A stretch of 64,000 nucleotides of DNA from Imbricaverruca yamaguchii (GCA_034440575.1 JAOTOL010001160.1:124001-188000); one strand, 5' to 3'; shown: positions 46,093 through 58,061, counted from the first letter of the stretch. Made by a program: numbers and translations. Notes: generated by a model from the letters alone, not told the origin.

Positions 46093-47462
46093 TCATCTCG
46101 TTCTGGTTTCACGCGGGATTCAAACCCGGAAGCGCAAAAATACAACTTTCAACTTGCTCGTAACGTGTTTTTAACCGAAAGCACACACGGAAGACATTCG
46201 TGATCTTCCTTTTGCATCTTGTGCGATTCCAAAGGGCATTACAATCACTTTGAATTTCATGATGCGATATTAATTTTCGTCACCTTGTTTGTCAACATCT
46301 GTCACGAGAATGCTATATGTTGTCAGCTACTGCCGTGTGCCCTTTCGCTGGCTTGTGCATAAACTTGTGAACATTAAACTTGATGTAGGCTATCTTAACG
46401 TTTCCATTTTTCTCAGGTGGGGATAGACCCCACGGAAGGAATTTCCAGGCGGGGTTTGAACCTCAGTGAATCCAGGGACGACGACGCTCCTTCCCTCGGG
46501 CTCCCCACCACCAGAGTTAAGGGGTTGCATTCTTACTCGGTTTGTCCCTCAAGCGGAACCTCTAATCTGGCTTAAAAGTTGTCATAATGTTCAATTATGT
46601 ATCATTGTAACAACTCCGGCCACTAGCATTTTGTAGCTGCCTCTTATCACGCCAATTCAACCAAGTGTACGTATAAGCGCAAGTGTAAGTGCATTGCTTG
46701 GCTTTGGTCATACGAGGGCAACATGAATTACCATCGCATGATGATTTTAAAAGCACCACTACCAGCACACGACAATAATTCAAGGGAAATGGAGAAGCAC
46801 TTGCTCTTCTTCCTCATATTTTAAAAATCGCTTCCTAGGTGAGTTTGGGCCATCCAATAACTTGCTTTCTTTCTTCATGAATTTGTGCGATGTTATTGTA
46901 TCTAATTTACGTAAAATCTTGTGCAGCATAGCCATGATCCATTTTAACGGTATTACCCAAAGCAATTAAACCCTGTTCCTTTAATCCAGAACTGTTAATT
47001 TGGTATGGAAGCACTTTGCGAATTCCTAGAAGATTCTTTTCTACTGATGCGTCGCTCTAATATTAATTTTCAGACTCTTCGTGTGTGCTTTTCACGAAGC
47101 GCAGCCTTTAGCGCCAGCCTTACCAGCGTAACCATAAGTCAACCTGACTGGAAATTTACCCGTTTTTCATCAAAGAGCGTACATCCAGTACATTCAATGG
47201 TGGAGATGCAACCAATTTGATTTAAAAGTTGTGCTGAAAATGAGTAAATAGCATTGTTGACTGTGCGGTATTCACGGATTCCGTTGAGATAAAAGTTAAT
47301 TAATGCGGAAATATATGGCAAGTGCATTTATTTTATGCACAATAAGTAGCATCTGAAATCGGCCTGATCTTGTGACTTTCTTTAAGGCAATTGTGAACCT
47401 CATGCAGATTGGATCGATATCCTTGAGCATCCCTGGAATCCCTATTTGCAACACTGATAGTA
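46093..47462. other. Unique sequence with a tRNA-promoter-like B box
   Basis: On the minus strand GGTTCAAACCC (46449-46459) fits the RNA polymerase III B-box consensus, in a CGAGGGAAGGAGCGTCGTCGTCC-like context with no foldable tRNA. It could be a SINE fragment. Several short minus-strand open frames at 46780-47505 were checked and not recognised. Confidence 0.35.
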
Positions 47463-47568
47463 CACATATTTGGCTAGAATATTTTGATCCGCAACAAAGC
47501 AGCACTGCTAGTTCATATATTTGGTTAGAATAGTCTGATCCGCAACAAAGCAGCGATAGTTCGCATAT
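47463..47568 (+). repeat. Two-copy ~55-bp repeat
   Basis: ATATTTGG(C/T)TAGAATA followed by CTGATCCGCAACAAAGCAGC and a TAGTTC-CATATAT end, twice in tandem. Confidence 0.88.
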
Positions 47569-48077
47569 ATAAAGATGAATGTATCACATTGCAGCATTAC
47601 GGTAGATGTTAAAAAAAAGTTCGGATTATTGTTGGTGGGTCTTTACAGAATCAGTCTCAATACTAACCGCAAGCATGTTGCATTGACCAGGAATGCACCT
47701 GTCGGTCGGGAAATGTAAGTTCTATGGGACAATTTTGACCGACAGTTTACCGTAGCCACATAGTCTGGCACGGCCGCCCGGTGCCTAATCTTATCTGGCC
47801 AGTTACCAACTGGCCATCCCAGACGGAGACGTTAGCGGCGGCCGCTTGAAGCGTCTCGCCCCGTTGTGCCAAGATGGAGAGGCAATTGCAGGCCAGCCGA
47901 GCTAGCCCCGTCCACTGAGCTAACCAAGCGGCCAGCCAGCTTTTGTCGCCGACAACTAATTGTGAAATTGGTCACCGGAATTGAAAACAATCGCGCTCTA
48001 CAGGGTGAGGTCGGCAGCTTATAGTCGTGTGGTGACATTTCCCGTGTTTTCAGTAGTCGTAGTGCACATCGACAGTC
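47569..48077. other. Unique sequence, no gene recognised
   Basis: Nothing recognisable. Confidence 0.5.
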
Positions 48078-48231
48078 GTGTTGGGCATTATCACGTCTGG
48101 ACGGTGCTGTGTTGAACATTATCACGTCCGGGCGGTGCTGTGTTGGGCATTATCACGTCTGGACGGTGCTGTGTTGAACATTATCACGTCCGGGCGGTGC
48201 TGTGTTGGGCATTACCACGTCTGGCGGTTCC
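48078..48231. repeat. 31-bp minisatellite with 62-bp alternation, 5 units
   Basis: Units start at 48078, 48109, 48140, 48171 and 48202. GTGTTGGGCATTATCACGTC-TGGACGGTGCT alternates with GTGTTGAACATTATCACGTC-CGGGCGGTGCT, so the amplified block is a 62-bp dimer. Confidence 0.95.
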
Positions 48232-48641
48232 GGTGAGGTAATTAGCCTTAACATTAATGCTGAGGACCATACATCATTGGTCAAGCTCGATCACTGCAAA
48301 AGTACACACAAAAATCGACACGAGTTGGACCGGGGCCGGTGCCGGACTCCGCCGGGCCGGCCGCCGGCTGACGCGCGGTCGGAGAGGCTACAACACAGCC
48401 CGGGTGGCGATCTGAACCACGCTCTTGCCGAGAGAGAAGACCGGTGTTTGTCAGCACTTCAACAACCGAACTATCGGTGGCGGGCAGTGCGGCTGTGTGC
48501 TGGCGAGTGGAGCCTTGTCCAGCTTTGGGGAGAAAATGCGGCCCCGGCCGGTGTTGAGCGTGTGGTGCAGCCAGAACGGACAGCGCTGATTGTGGGGTGT
48601 GGCTGTGGCGAGCGGCGTTCGTACATCGGCGCTGGTCTGTT

Positions 48642-48642
<1 letters not shown>

Positions 48643-48722
<80 letters not shown>
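48643..48722. repeat. (GT)n microsatellite
   Basis: About 80 bases of uninterrupted GT. Confidence 0.98.
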
Positions 48723-48723
<1 letters not shown>

Positions 48724-49422
48724 CGTACGGTGATGTGGGTGGTGTGCCAAGCGATGGTGAAGTGTGGTGTGGTCAGGATGTGGCGTCGTGTTTGTGCGAG
48801 AGTGAAGGAAGACTCTCGTGCGAGGGTGTGCTGATGGTGCGCTCCAGCTTGAAAAGCTGTAGAAATGTTCTCGATGGGTCAGCATTAAATAAACTCCAGA
48901 ACAAAAGGAGCCAATTATCCTTGCGCTTACGCTTTCAACAACATCACACAGCGTGGCAGCCTGAAAATAACTGCATACTCGCCGCGAAATGGATGTATTC
49001 GCGCCACCGTGATATCTCCCGAATACTGGGCCGCTTCTTTGGCCCCTTCGCCAACTTGCAACAGCAAAATGGTGCTGGTGCAGCCTCCCGTCCCGGGACA
49101 ATCAAATTTTGAGACGCCGTGCAAAGGTGGCCGGAGAAAAGCCGAACGCCTCCATCTCGGCTCCCATCCATCAGTGCCTTGCCACCGGAGCTTGACGTCC
49201 CTGTGCAGCGACCGGAATGGCCAATCCAAAATTTGCATATCCATTTTGGAGTGGCTGCACACCGTGAACATTGCTAGGAAGGGCTGCGAATTGAACCCAT
49301 CTCGATCGGAAATTAATCGCACCAGAGATCCGTGCTCATTAATCTCCCATTTCAGCGCCAAGCGACATTAAATCATAGTCCAGCCAAAACTGTGCGGCCG
49401 GAAGTCACCGACCACCACACAC
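48723..49422. other. Unique sequence, open on both strands in part; no gene recognised
   Basis: A minus-strand frame (49361-48927, 144 codons) and a plus-strand frame (49009-49371) overlap. Neither matches a family I know. On the minus strand GGGTTCAATTCGCAGCCC near 49281-49298 is B-box-like with one mismatch, so an old SINE is possible. Confidence 0.4.
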
Positions 49423-49920
49423 GTCACAACATGACATGACATTGCTGGCCAGTGTTGCAACATGACACGGCCCGACTGACCAGTGTCACAACATGTTACG
49501 GCCCGGCTGGCCAGTGTTATAACACGACACTGCCCACCTGGTCAGTGTCACAACATGGCACGGCCCGCCTGGCTAGTGTCATAGCATGACACGGCCCGAC
49601 TGGCTAGTGTCACAACATGACACCGCCCGGCTTACCAGTGTCACAACATGACACGGCCCACCTGGTCAGTGTCACAACATGACACGGCCCGCCTGGCCAG
49701 TGCTATAACATGACACGGCCCACCTGGTCAGTGTCACAACATAACACGGCCTGGCTGGCCAGTGTCACAACATGACACGGATCGGCTGGTCAGTGTCACA
49801 ATACGATGCAGTCAGGCTGGCCAGTGTCACAACATGACACGGATCGGCTGGTCAGTGTCACAACACGACACAAGTAGGCTGGCCAGTGTCACAACATGAC
49901 ACAGCCCGACTGGCCAGTGC
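49423..49920. repeat. 31-bp minisatellite with a built-in hairpin, about 16 units
   Basis: Unit GGCCAGTGTCACAACATGAC then ACGGCCCGACT. Within each unit GTGTCA and TGACAC are inverted repeats around the loop CAACA. Confidence 0.95.
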
Positions 49921-50004
49921 TGCAGAGCTGCGATGGTGAGCAGCTAATGGCTAGCTCTGGTCAGGAGCTCGTGACGACCCCGCACTTGGTCCGAGTACCG
50001 TTAA

Positions 50005-50240
50005 CCTGTGACATGCCCCAACCGACCTGTAACCTTCCACAGTTGACCTAAGACGTACCACACCCAATCTGAGATTGTCCGCAGCAGCTGACCTGGGGTG
50101 GTTCGCAGTTGACCTGTAGCGCCCCCAGTTAGGCTGTGACAGTCCGCAGGTGACCTGAGACGGTTCACTGGTCCGTATCCGACTTGGTACGATCTCCACG
50201 TGACCTGCGGTGGTCCGAAGCTGACCTGTGACGATCAGCC
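50005..50240. repeat. Degenerate ~30-bp repeat
   Basis: GTCCGCAG.TGACCTG..(A/G)CG-like segments recur about seven times with heavy divergence. Confidence 0.6.
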
Positions 50241-50625
50241 GCCACTGGTGCTGTGGCTGAGTCACAATCCCATGTAGTGATCCCATGGTGGGCACAAATG
50301 GATCAACACCACTGGTGCTGTGGCTGAGTCACAATCCCATGTAGTGATCCCATGGTGTGTAGTGATCTCATAGTGGGCACCAATGGATCAACGCCACTGG
50401 TGTTGTGGCTCAGTCACAGTCTCATGTAGTGATCCCATGGTGTGTAGTGATCCCATAGTGGGCACCAATGGATCAACGCCACTGGTGCTGTGGCTCAGTC
50501 ACAGTCTCATGTAGTGATCCCATGGTGTGTAGTGATCCCATAGTGGACACCAGTGGATCAGCGCCACTGGTGCTGTGGCTCAGTTAGCCAGTTGTCTGAT
50601 GATCCACGGTGGGCACCAATCGGCC
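50241..50625. repeat. 85-bp minisatellite, about 4.5 units
   Basis: CCACTGGTG starts at 50242, 50309, 50394, 50479 and 50564. The first unit is 67 bp because it lacks one GTGTAGTGATCYCATAG segment; the others are 85 bp. Within the unit, GTAGTGATCCCATGGTG is itself duplicated. Confidence 0.94.
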
Positions 50626-51148
50626 GGTATCACGGATGCTGCGCACAAAAGGTCACCACGATCGACAGTAGCTGCTAAGCTTATTCCATGGAAGGATCTG
50701 GGACTCCCGCGTCAATAAACTCTTCGATATTGATAGCATTTGTGTCCCTCTCATAGCCACCTGCTGAAAATATGGTCGAGGACAAATGTGGCAATCATCA
50801 GTCTCCGGAGTGGTGGGACAATTTTGGGCTACAAGTAACTGAAAAAAAGTAGAAAGGAATGGGTGGGACTATGGAATTATGGAACCATAGGATTATGGGA
50901 CCACGTTTCCGTGTGTTCTGAACACTCAGCTATGGCTTCTCGTGCAGATCCATCTAGCTTCCTTATGGGCACACTTGGACAGTTAAGCTGCTGCCTCTAA
51001 GCCAGATGTCGCCACGAGGCGAAAAGTGACCAGCCCAGTCCGGCCCGAGCCAGTTGGGCTCCAGGGGACACCCAACCCCGACCCGCTCAGTGTTTGCGAG
51101 GGCGCGGCCCAAACCCAACCCAGCCCTCGCCCGATCGGTATGGAAGCC
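50626..51148. other. Unique sequence, no gene recognised
   Basis: The right part (51015-51145) is GC-rich. Confidence 0.5.
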
Positions 51149-51157
51149 TATATAAAA
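51149..51157 (+). promoter_or_regulatory. Candidate TATA box
   Basis: TATATAAAA lies downstream of a GC-rich stretch and about 34 bases upstream of the A in GATCACGACT, an initiator-like site. This spacing suits an RNA polymerase II core promoter pointing right, either of an unidentified gene or of an LTR-type element. No downstream product is recognised. Confidence 0.3.
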
Positions 51158-52239
51158 CCTCTCGACTAGTCGACGCCCGATCACGACTACCGTCCGGACA
51201 CACTTCCAGTTCTGTATTTTCTAGCCGCCGAACAACGATCGATCACTGGAGACAGCGGGCGTGGCACTATAAGTTACGTCATTTGGAGCTCGAAGTTCTC
51301 GCAAGTGTGTAAGGTGCGTGTCCGGTCCTGGACTGCCCATAGTAGCCTTTCTTCTGTTGGATCCCCACCCCCTGAGCCGGGCTGTGTGTAGCGCCGCGCT
51401 GTCCGCTGTCCGCTGTCCGCTGTCCGGCCCGGACGCTCGGTCCTCAACAGTCGACACCCGATACTCCTGGTCATGACCCGGCCCGGCCCGACCCGAACAC
51501 ATGACTAAGAAGGCCTGGACCCGCTGAGGGCTCGTGGAGACCTGCGTTTCAGGGCACAGACCCGAGCCCAGCCCGGGCCCAGCCCGCGAGCACATGCCAC
51601 TTTTCGGACTCCGAATGTATGACTCCGACAGACTCGGACACTGAGTAATGAATGCCGTCATGTGTGTGCGACACTGAAGGGCTTACCTTCCACAGACGCT
51701 ATTGTTAACACCAGAGCCTCCTGTGACACGCTAACTAGGTCGGATACACCTCACCTAGTGCCGTGAAATACCACTTAGTGGAGTAAAGAAAATCCCGCTT
51801 TGTCAAAGGGACCTTCGAGTGAGAAGGCAACCAAAACAAAGCTTGATGTAGTTCCGGTAGCGAAAGAGATCTTTCCTTGCAATGATACAAAATGGGAGTA
51901 ACTTGGCAGCGCCTATGGTGAGGTGAAAACGACGAGGAAGGATAAAATGTGGCATGTTTCTGTAAAATAATTAGTGCTACAATTCCAGCAATTGGGTCCA
52001 TTAGTGGCGGTATTACAAAAACATTATCATAAACATCTACGCACAGGGCATAGGAGTGGAGATTCAGACCGCATAACACAAGTGACTAGAGCTATATATT
52101 CACTTGCGGTCTTCGATATTTATTTCTTCGATGTTCGATGTGGTTTCTTCGACGTTGCTAAACTGAATAGACACGTAAAGCTAGGCCTTTGTAAAGAAAG
52201 CAAGATGTGCAGCGTGGAGGGATGTTGATTGGCTTTTCC
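51158..52239. other. Unique sequence, no gene recognised
   Basis: Holds a (GTCCGCT)3 run at about 51399-51421. A 146-codon minus-strand frame (51661-51221) lies in GC-rich sequence and has no recognised domain. Confidence 0.45.
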
Positions 52240-53110
52240 TCCACAGGCAACACTGCCCCTTTCTCCAGGGTAGGCGCTGCAGTAGCCCCTCCCCAATTGA
52301 GAGGTTGTGGGGCACCCAAGAATCGTACCGATGTTCGGAACAAATTTCCACTTTTAACACATTTGGAAGAGGTCCGACAAAAATATCTGAGCGCAGAGAA
52401 CTGGCGATGGGTTGCCAAAATAACGGGCCTGTGACCGAAAAGTCACACCGGTACTTCCAAAGTCGTGCCAGTCCCCACAAATGTGCGTCAGGAGCCCCAA
52501 ATAAACACAACAGAACCCTAAGAGCACAACGGGAGGCTGAAGAGGCATCGGGCCCTCGAAAGCGCACCGATTCTCTCAAAAAAATCGGCAGGGCCTTCAA
52601 ACATGTGTTACGTCCCTAAATAAACACGCTGGAAGCCCGAAAAACACACCGTTGGCCCCCAAACCTAACCATGACCACGAGATCGAATGAGGGCTTTGCA
52701 AAACAGGCCGGTGCTTGCAAAAAGCGACATTTGTCGCTTCTTGGCTTTTTGTCTATTTTAGCAGCATATGGTCATCCAATAAACCCTAAATGAGCACATG
52801 GGGTATTTGAAAACGAGCCGATACCTCACAAAATTAATCGGTGCACACAAAATCACCAAGACTCTAACAAGAGCAGGGGTCTAAAAAATTTGCTGGACCC
52901 ATAACGAAAATTGGTTGGAGCTATAGCATACATGTAAACGAAGAAAAACACAATGGTAAAAAAACATCGAGCCAGGGACTCGGTTCGATAGCTCAACATG
53001 TTCCTGAGGGCCCTTCGTCGGCCCGTGATCCTTTCCGTCAGCCCGGGGCCCATTTCGTCGATCCATGGAGGTCGGCTCATGGGGCCCTTACGGGCCACAG
53101 CACCAACGCC
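52240..53110. repeat. Irregular degenerate repeat-like sequence
   Basis: Words such as CCCAAATAAACAC, CCCTAAATAAACAC, CCCTAAATGAGCAC, AAAGCGCACCGAT and AAAACACACCGTT recur at irregular spacing between G/C-rich words (GGGCCT, GGCCC). It looks like an ancient short-period repeat. The reverse complement of 59500-59720 has a similar style. Confidence 0.35.
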
Positions 53111-53473
53111 TCCGATCCTCCGGGGGGCGGCTGCTCCCTTCATCCCTCCTCTCAGCTACTCCACTGCCATTAGAGCGTATTGTGTGATGTCTAACCTTAT
53201 TGGTGACACGATATGAGCGCCAATGCGCAGGGGAGTCCACGCCGAAGTGTCTATTGGATCATAAATTAAATCATCCATTCGCAATGATCCTCCATCGATG
53301 CTGGCGTCTCCCTAGTGCCGCATCTCTTCAAGGTGTCGACGTGCATGCTGATGGCACGGTGGCCAGCGGTGCTGGTGGCGTGCGTGACTTACCGGTGGCC
53401 ACCGACACAAGCTCGATGGCACTTTGCCGAGACGTTACCTGGGCGGTGGGGAGGGGTCGCTGCTGTCGGTACC
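53111..53473. other. Unique sequence, no gene recognised
   Basis: Nothing recognisable. Confidence 0.45.
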
Positions 53474-53730
53474 ACTGAGTACCCACTGCCGCAGAAGAAC
53501 ACCGTCGCCGACCAACATGGAACACACAGCTCTGCAGTCTACAGCCTGCCGCAGAAGAGCACCGTCGCCGACCAACATGGAACACAGAGCTCTGCAGTCT
53601 ACAGCCTGCCGCAGAAGAGCACCGTCGCCGACCAACATGGAACACACAGCTCTGCAGTCTACAGCCTGCCGCAGAAGAGCACCGTCGCCGACCAACATGA
53701 AACACAGAGCTCCCCAGTATATAGCCTCCG
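53474..53730. repeat. 60-bp minisatellite, about 4.3 units
   Basis: Unit ACACAGCTCTGCAGTCTACA, GCCTGCCGCAGAAGAGCACC, GTCGCCGACCAACATGGAAC. ACACAC and ACACAG units alternate. Multiple frames are open on both strands because 60 is a multiple of three. Confidence 0.97.
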
Positions 53731-55589
53731 GCGCTGGAGCAAACACTTGCCTGTCATCTGGCGCGGTGTCTGTTCGAGTGGCCGCGGCTTTCTGCGCGGG
53801 CTGCAGGTGACAGAACGGTGTCAGCCGGAACAGCCTGCAGTAATCATTCGATTTGAGTTGATGCAATCTCGTCAGGAGATGGCTGTGTTAGTCTATAATT
53901 GTGTGATGCATTATGCATGAGACAGGATGATGAAAGGCCATGCTCCGACAAATGACGTGATAATCTGCGTCGCAAATTCTGTTGTAAACCCAGCTTGGCA
54001 GGCTTGTGTTCCGGGAAAAGTGAACCGAAAAACCGCTGCTAATACTGGAGTACTGCAAGACATGACGACATTCTGTAGGAAGAGCGGAAGCGCGACGGAA
54101 GTCGCGCCGCATCTGCCGGAACGGACCGGAAGTTCCCTGGCAATATGGTGCCATAGATCTACTACACATATTGTATGGCGTAACTCTCGAAAGAGTAAGA
54201 AAGCTGCTCGATGGTGTAATCTTCTACGCCATAATGGCTGTCTTGATAGCTAGAGCTATCAACACTCAACAGCCATCAACCTGTCGGTGTCGGCTGGTGG
54301 AATTGCCGCAATGATTATTGTGTCTCCAACCCATGCAATTTGGACAACACGCCTTCATCGCACACCCATCTATTGTCTGGTGCCTGAATGCCACAATGGT
54401 GCACGATTAACCAAAGACCGCCTGTCATTGTTTCCCTAGCTCGGCTGATGTGAGCCGCTGTAGAGGACACCAGGCAAGTGGGTTTGTGACTCAGCATCGA
54501 ACGTCAGAGGGTTTGTTGACTGCTTAAACGTATGCACTTTGCTGAGGTCTATTCTAAAGTTAGCCGACTGGTGGGGCGGTATCCAGCCAACGACTAATCA
54601 ATACACTAGTAGGCGGAGATAATTGAAGCTCGTGCCGCTGGTAGAGCAGATAAAATACACGCCGTGCATAAGTGGCAGAAAACATGGAGGCCCCAATGAC
54701 GCAACTGACTTTGGGTAAGAGAGGGGGACATGATTTTCTTTAGATCCGTTCTTCCAATGTATTTTCCATGGCCTACCCAACAATTGGCGTAATTAAGCTT
54801 CACGGCATTTGGGGGGGGGGGGGAGGGTACGCCCCCGTCTATCTTTCGGCGTTCCCATACATGGAGGAGTATTTTTTCTCGCCTTCTCACAACTTTCTGA
54901 AATAAATGTACATGTCAATATTACGGCGTACATTTCTGCCGTTAAAAAATCCGTAATTAATCGTGCTCAGAGCCTGGTCATATAGGATCTGTAGCAGGTC
55001 AAGTCCACCAGTGATGTTTCTAACGACCGCTTGACAACGTAAAAAGTCGTAATTTAATGAATATACCATGCGCATATCATGCATGAATATGCTACTTGGA
55101 TCACAGTGTCAGGAAAAGTAGAATGAGGGCCAATATCATGCAATATGAAGGACGTACAGACCCAGAGCTATATTTCGGAAGCCCGGTTTCAATTAACAAT
55201 GCTATGCTGCTTCAGTTTTAAAAAATAACGTTGCGACTTCGATATGAAAGAATCAGAGAGGACGCGGAGATCAAACGAGTGTCCAGCGATAAAAGCATAT
55301 GTAATAAGATTTGTGTTAGGAAAATTGTATACGTACTGGACGGTTTTCCCGTGCACACTTATTGACATTACTGACGATACGTCGTCCAATAACGATGACC
55401 TTTTGGATTATTGTCAGGAGGTATCTATTAATTTTGGGGCATTTCGGTCACCGGCAAGTTGGATACTCACCAACAGCAATATTCACCTCACCTTTCCCAG
55501 TTGATGGCGATAAAAGTATCCACAGACATGTTAGCTAAGCTGTCATCCCACTTACTGCTAATGATCTCCCAAGTTGTCTCATTTACCGC
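53731..55589. other. Unique sequence, no gene recognised
   Basis: About 1.9 kb. A run of 13 Gs lies at 54811-54823. Open frames are short and unrecognised. Confidence 0.55.
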
Positions 55590-55860
55590 AGGCGACCTCT
55601 ACGGTACTTATACCTACCGTAGCTGCCCTCTCTAGTCCTTGCACTTACTGCAGATGACCTCTCCATTTCTTCCGTCTGTCGCAGATGATCATCTGTCTTA
55701 TGCTGCTGTCCATCGCAGACGACCTCTCCATTTATCCTGTCCACCGCAGATGAGCTTCCAGCTAGCACCCTCGTCTATCCCAGATGATCCCACCATTTCT
55801 CCCGTTTGGCGCAGATGGCCTCCCAGCCCGCACCTCCGCTCGTCGCAGATAAACTTTCCT
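55590..55860. repeat. Degenerate ~38-bp repeat
   Basis: GCAGATGACCTCTCCATTTC with a following CCGTCTGTC-like segment recurs about seven times with substitutions and indels. Confidence 0.75.
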
Positions 55861-56076
55861 TCTGACTCGTCCAAATCGTCTCTCTTCCCACCAACGCCGT
55901 ACCCCGGCGTCGACCGGCCTGACGTGGCTTCGGCTGACGCAGATGACCTCCTCAGAGGCCGGGCGTCGTCTCTCGGCCGCGACCTTATCTGCCGGATGTG
56001 CTGTTGGGCGGGGTCCGGGGCAGCACGCAGCGGCCAGCGCCCAAATGTACGCACCCCGGACGCGGAGCTGTCGAGT

Positions 56077-56366
56077 GGGGCCGGGTCGGGTCGGGTCGGG
56101 TCGGGACGGGTCGGGTCAGGTCGGGCCGGGTCGGGTCGGGTCGGGCCGGGTCGGGTCGGGCCGGGTCGGGTCGGGTCGGGTCGGGCGGACCGGGTCGGGT
56201 CGGGTCGGGTCGGGTCGGGTCGGGTCGGGTCGGGTCGGACCGGGTCGGGTCGGGTCGGGTCGGGCGGACCGGGTCGGGTGGGGTCGGGCCGGGTCGGGTC
56301 GGACCGGGTCGGGTCGGGTCGGGTCAGGCCTGGTCCGGCCAGGTCCGGCCAGGTCGGGTCGGACCG
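56077..56366. repeat. (GGGTC)n pentanucleotide array
   Basis: Pentamer GGGTC, interspersed with GGGCC, GGACC and GGGCGGACC variants, about 290 bases. Open frames on both strands follow from the repeat (GRVGS on the plus strand). Confidence 0.96.
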
Positions 56367-56940
56367 CGCCTGCGGCGGCAGCCCGCCGCCGGTGCCAGAT
56401 CCCGGGCGCACTTGGCACCGACGCGGCTCTCGCGCACGCAGATTCTGCGCCAGCCGGGCCGGCCGACCGCTGATATCAGCTTAATGCTGCAGCGGCGGGC
56501 CGGCCTCGCTGCACGGCGTCCAGTCGGCGCAGCGGCACAGAGCGCCAGCCAGCTCGAGACACTGTCGTGCCGTTTATCCGGTCGGGATGTTCCGCTCAGG
56601 TGACCTCAGGATCACAGTCGGAGCTCTCAGCCGGTGATTGGATCTTGGCGCGGCGCGAGTGCACCGCCGGGGGCCAGGCAGCCGCCCTGGCACCCGTTGG
56701 ACTCTCTCCAGATGTGTCGGCCGATGAAAACAGCCAGCCCCCACCTGGAAGCGTGTCCGGCGGTCCGCCCAGGCCGGATAGTGGTCCTCCCACCACGCCG
56801 ATCGATCTCCCGCGGGCATTCAGCGAGCCAGCCGGCACTGCTCGAGCTGAATTAGAGTCGAACTGGGCTGCCCGGGCCTGCTGAGGTGAGTGACATTACA
56901 GAACGGCACAGTTGGTCATCCACATTGTATTCATGTAGGT

Positions 56941-56942
<2 letters not shown>
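56367..56942 (+). other. GC-rich segment ending in a consensus splice donor
   Basis: A CpG-rich 500-bp stretch ends in TGCTGAG|GTGAGTGAC at 56881-56894, a strong 5' splice match, after which the sequence turns AT-rich. A 105-codon frame (56567-56884) stops on the TGA just at the junction. A non-coding first exon is possible but unproven. Confidence 0.35.

Positions 56943-57016
<74 letters not shown>
56943..57016. repeat. (AT)n microsatellite
   Basis: Uninterrupted AT run of about 74 bases. Confidence 0.98.
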
Positions 57017-57019
<3 letters not shown>

Positions 57020-57557
57020 AATATTAAGCCATGGGCGGGCTAGGTGTGCCTGACGAATTACTCAACTCAGATGGCATGACAGTTCATTAGTTGTTCTTGT
57101 CGAATGCTATGACATCTTAATATATAAAACAAATCAAAGGACGGTGGAGAAGGCATTGGTTTTGCTTTTGATGTTATTCATACTGCTGTTGCAATTGCAA
57201 AATCGTACTGTGGCAAAATAGGGAGAATAACTGAGAGAATCGCGGAATTTCACGACAAAGATGGCCACCAACGATTTGGATTACGTTCGGAAATTGCAAC
57301 GCGAAATTAATTGCAGTTCGTTAGGGCATATTGGATTCGAACTAAACGAGATGGCAAAATGTAAATGCATATCTTTATCTACACTGGACTCACCGAACTA
57401 CCTGGAGAACTACCTGGAACACGATGAGTTACCAGGGGCTCATTGAGCCTCCTGTGTTTCCCTGAGCTACAAGTGATTTACCTGGATACCTGAGATTCAA
57501 TGAGCGCCCGAAGGTTTTTGAGTTTTACCGACTCAATGAGCCATCGGCACCCACTGA
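57017..57557. other. Unique sequence, no gene recognised
   Basis: Nothing recognisable; short ACTCAATGAGC-type motifs recur at about 57433-57545. Confidence 0.5.
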
Positions 57558-57612
57558 ACCGAGCCACCGACACCCACTTAGCGGCCCGCTAAGTGGGTGT
57601 CAGTGGCTCGGT
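57558..57612. repeat. 27-bp inverted repeat, 1-nt loop, one mismatch
   Basis: Arm 57558-57584 (ACCGAGCCACC...CTTAGCGG) pairs with 57586-57612 (CCGCTAAGTGG...GGCTCGGT). The only mismatch is inside GACACC/GGTGTCAGT, and the centre is a single C. A loose direct relative of the left arm (CGGCACCCACTGAACC) sits just before it. Confidence 0.96.
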
Positions 57613-57970
57613 AGGAAATTTGATCCGTGGGTGAGCACGAAGCATTTGTTCCTCAGACATTTTGTCGAGTGTTGTGACGTCTTAATCCTGAAAATAAATG
57701 TAATATGCATTGTGCGCTGCTGGTGCCTGCCGAGTGCTGGTGGTTGGTGGTGGTGCCGCTGTAGCTGCAGCACCACGCAAGGCGTCTACCTCCGCCGTGG
57801 CTCAGCCCCTTACCCTCCCCACTCATGGGAGACCCGGCGAACCTGATGGAGACACTCACCGTTGACCCGCGGGCAGAAGGCGATTCGCCAGGCAAGCCCA
57901 TTCGTGCACATTCGTGTGCCTCTGCTAGAAAAGTATAGCACAATCACGGAATGATGTACACAACCACGGA

Positions 57971-58061
<91 letters not shown>

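Noticed and set aside
46100..46130. tRNA T-arm look of CGGGATTCAAACCCGG
   Set aside because: No acceptor, D or anticodon stem can be drawn around it on either strand.
46780..47505. Cluster of minus-strand frames that could be one broken gene
   Set aside because: Joining them needs several stops and frame changes and no family resemblance emerged.
48451..49371. Overlapping 144- to 216-codon frames on both strands
   Set aside because: Part of the length comes from the GT tract; the rest shows no known domain and is open on both strands.
53315..53920. 201-codon plus-strand frame with a 20-residue repeat
   Set aside because: A 60-bp array gives open frames in several phases on both strands; flanking parts show no known domain.
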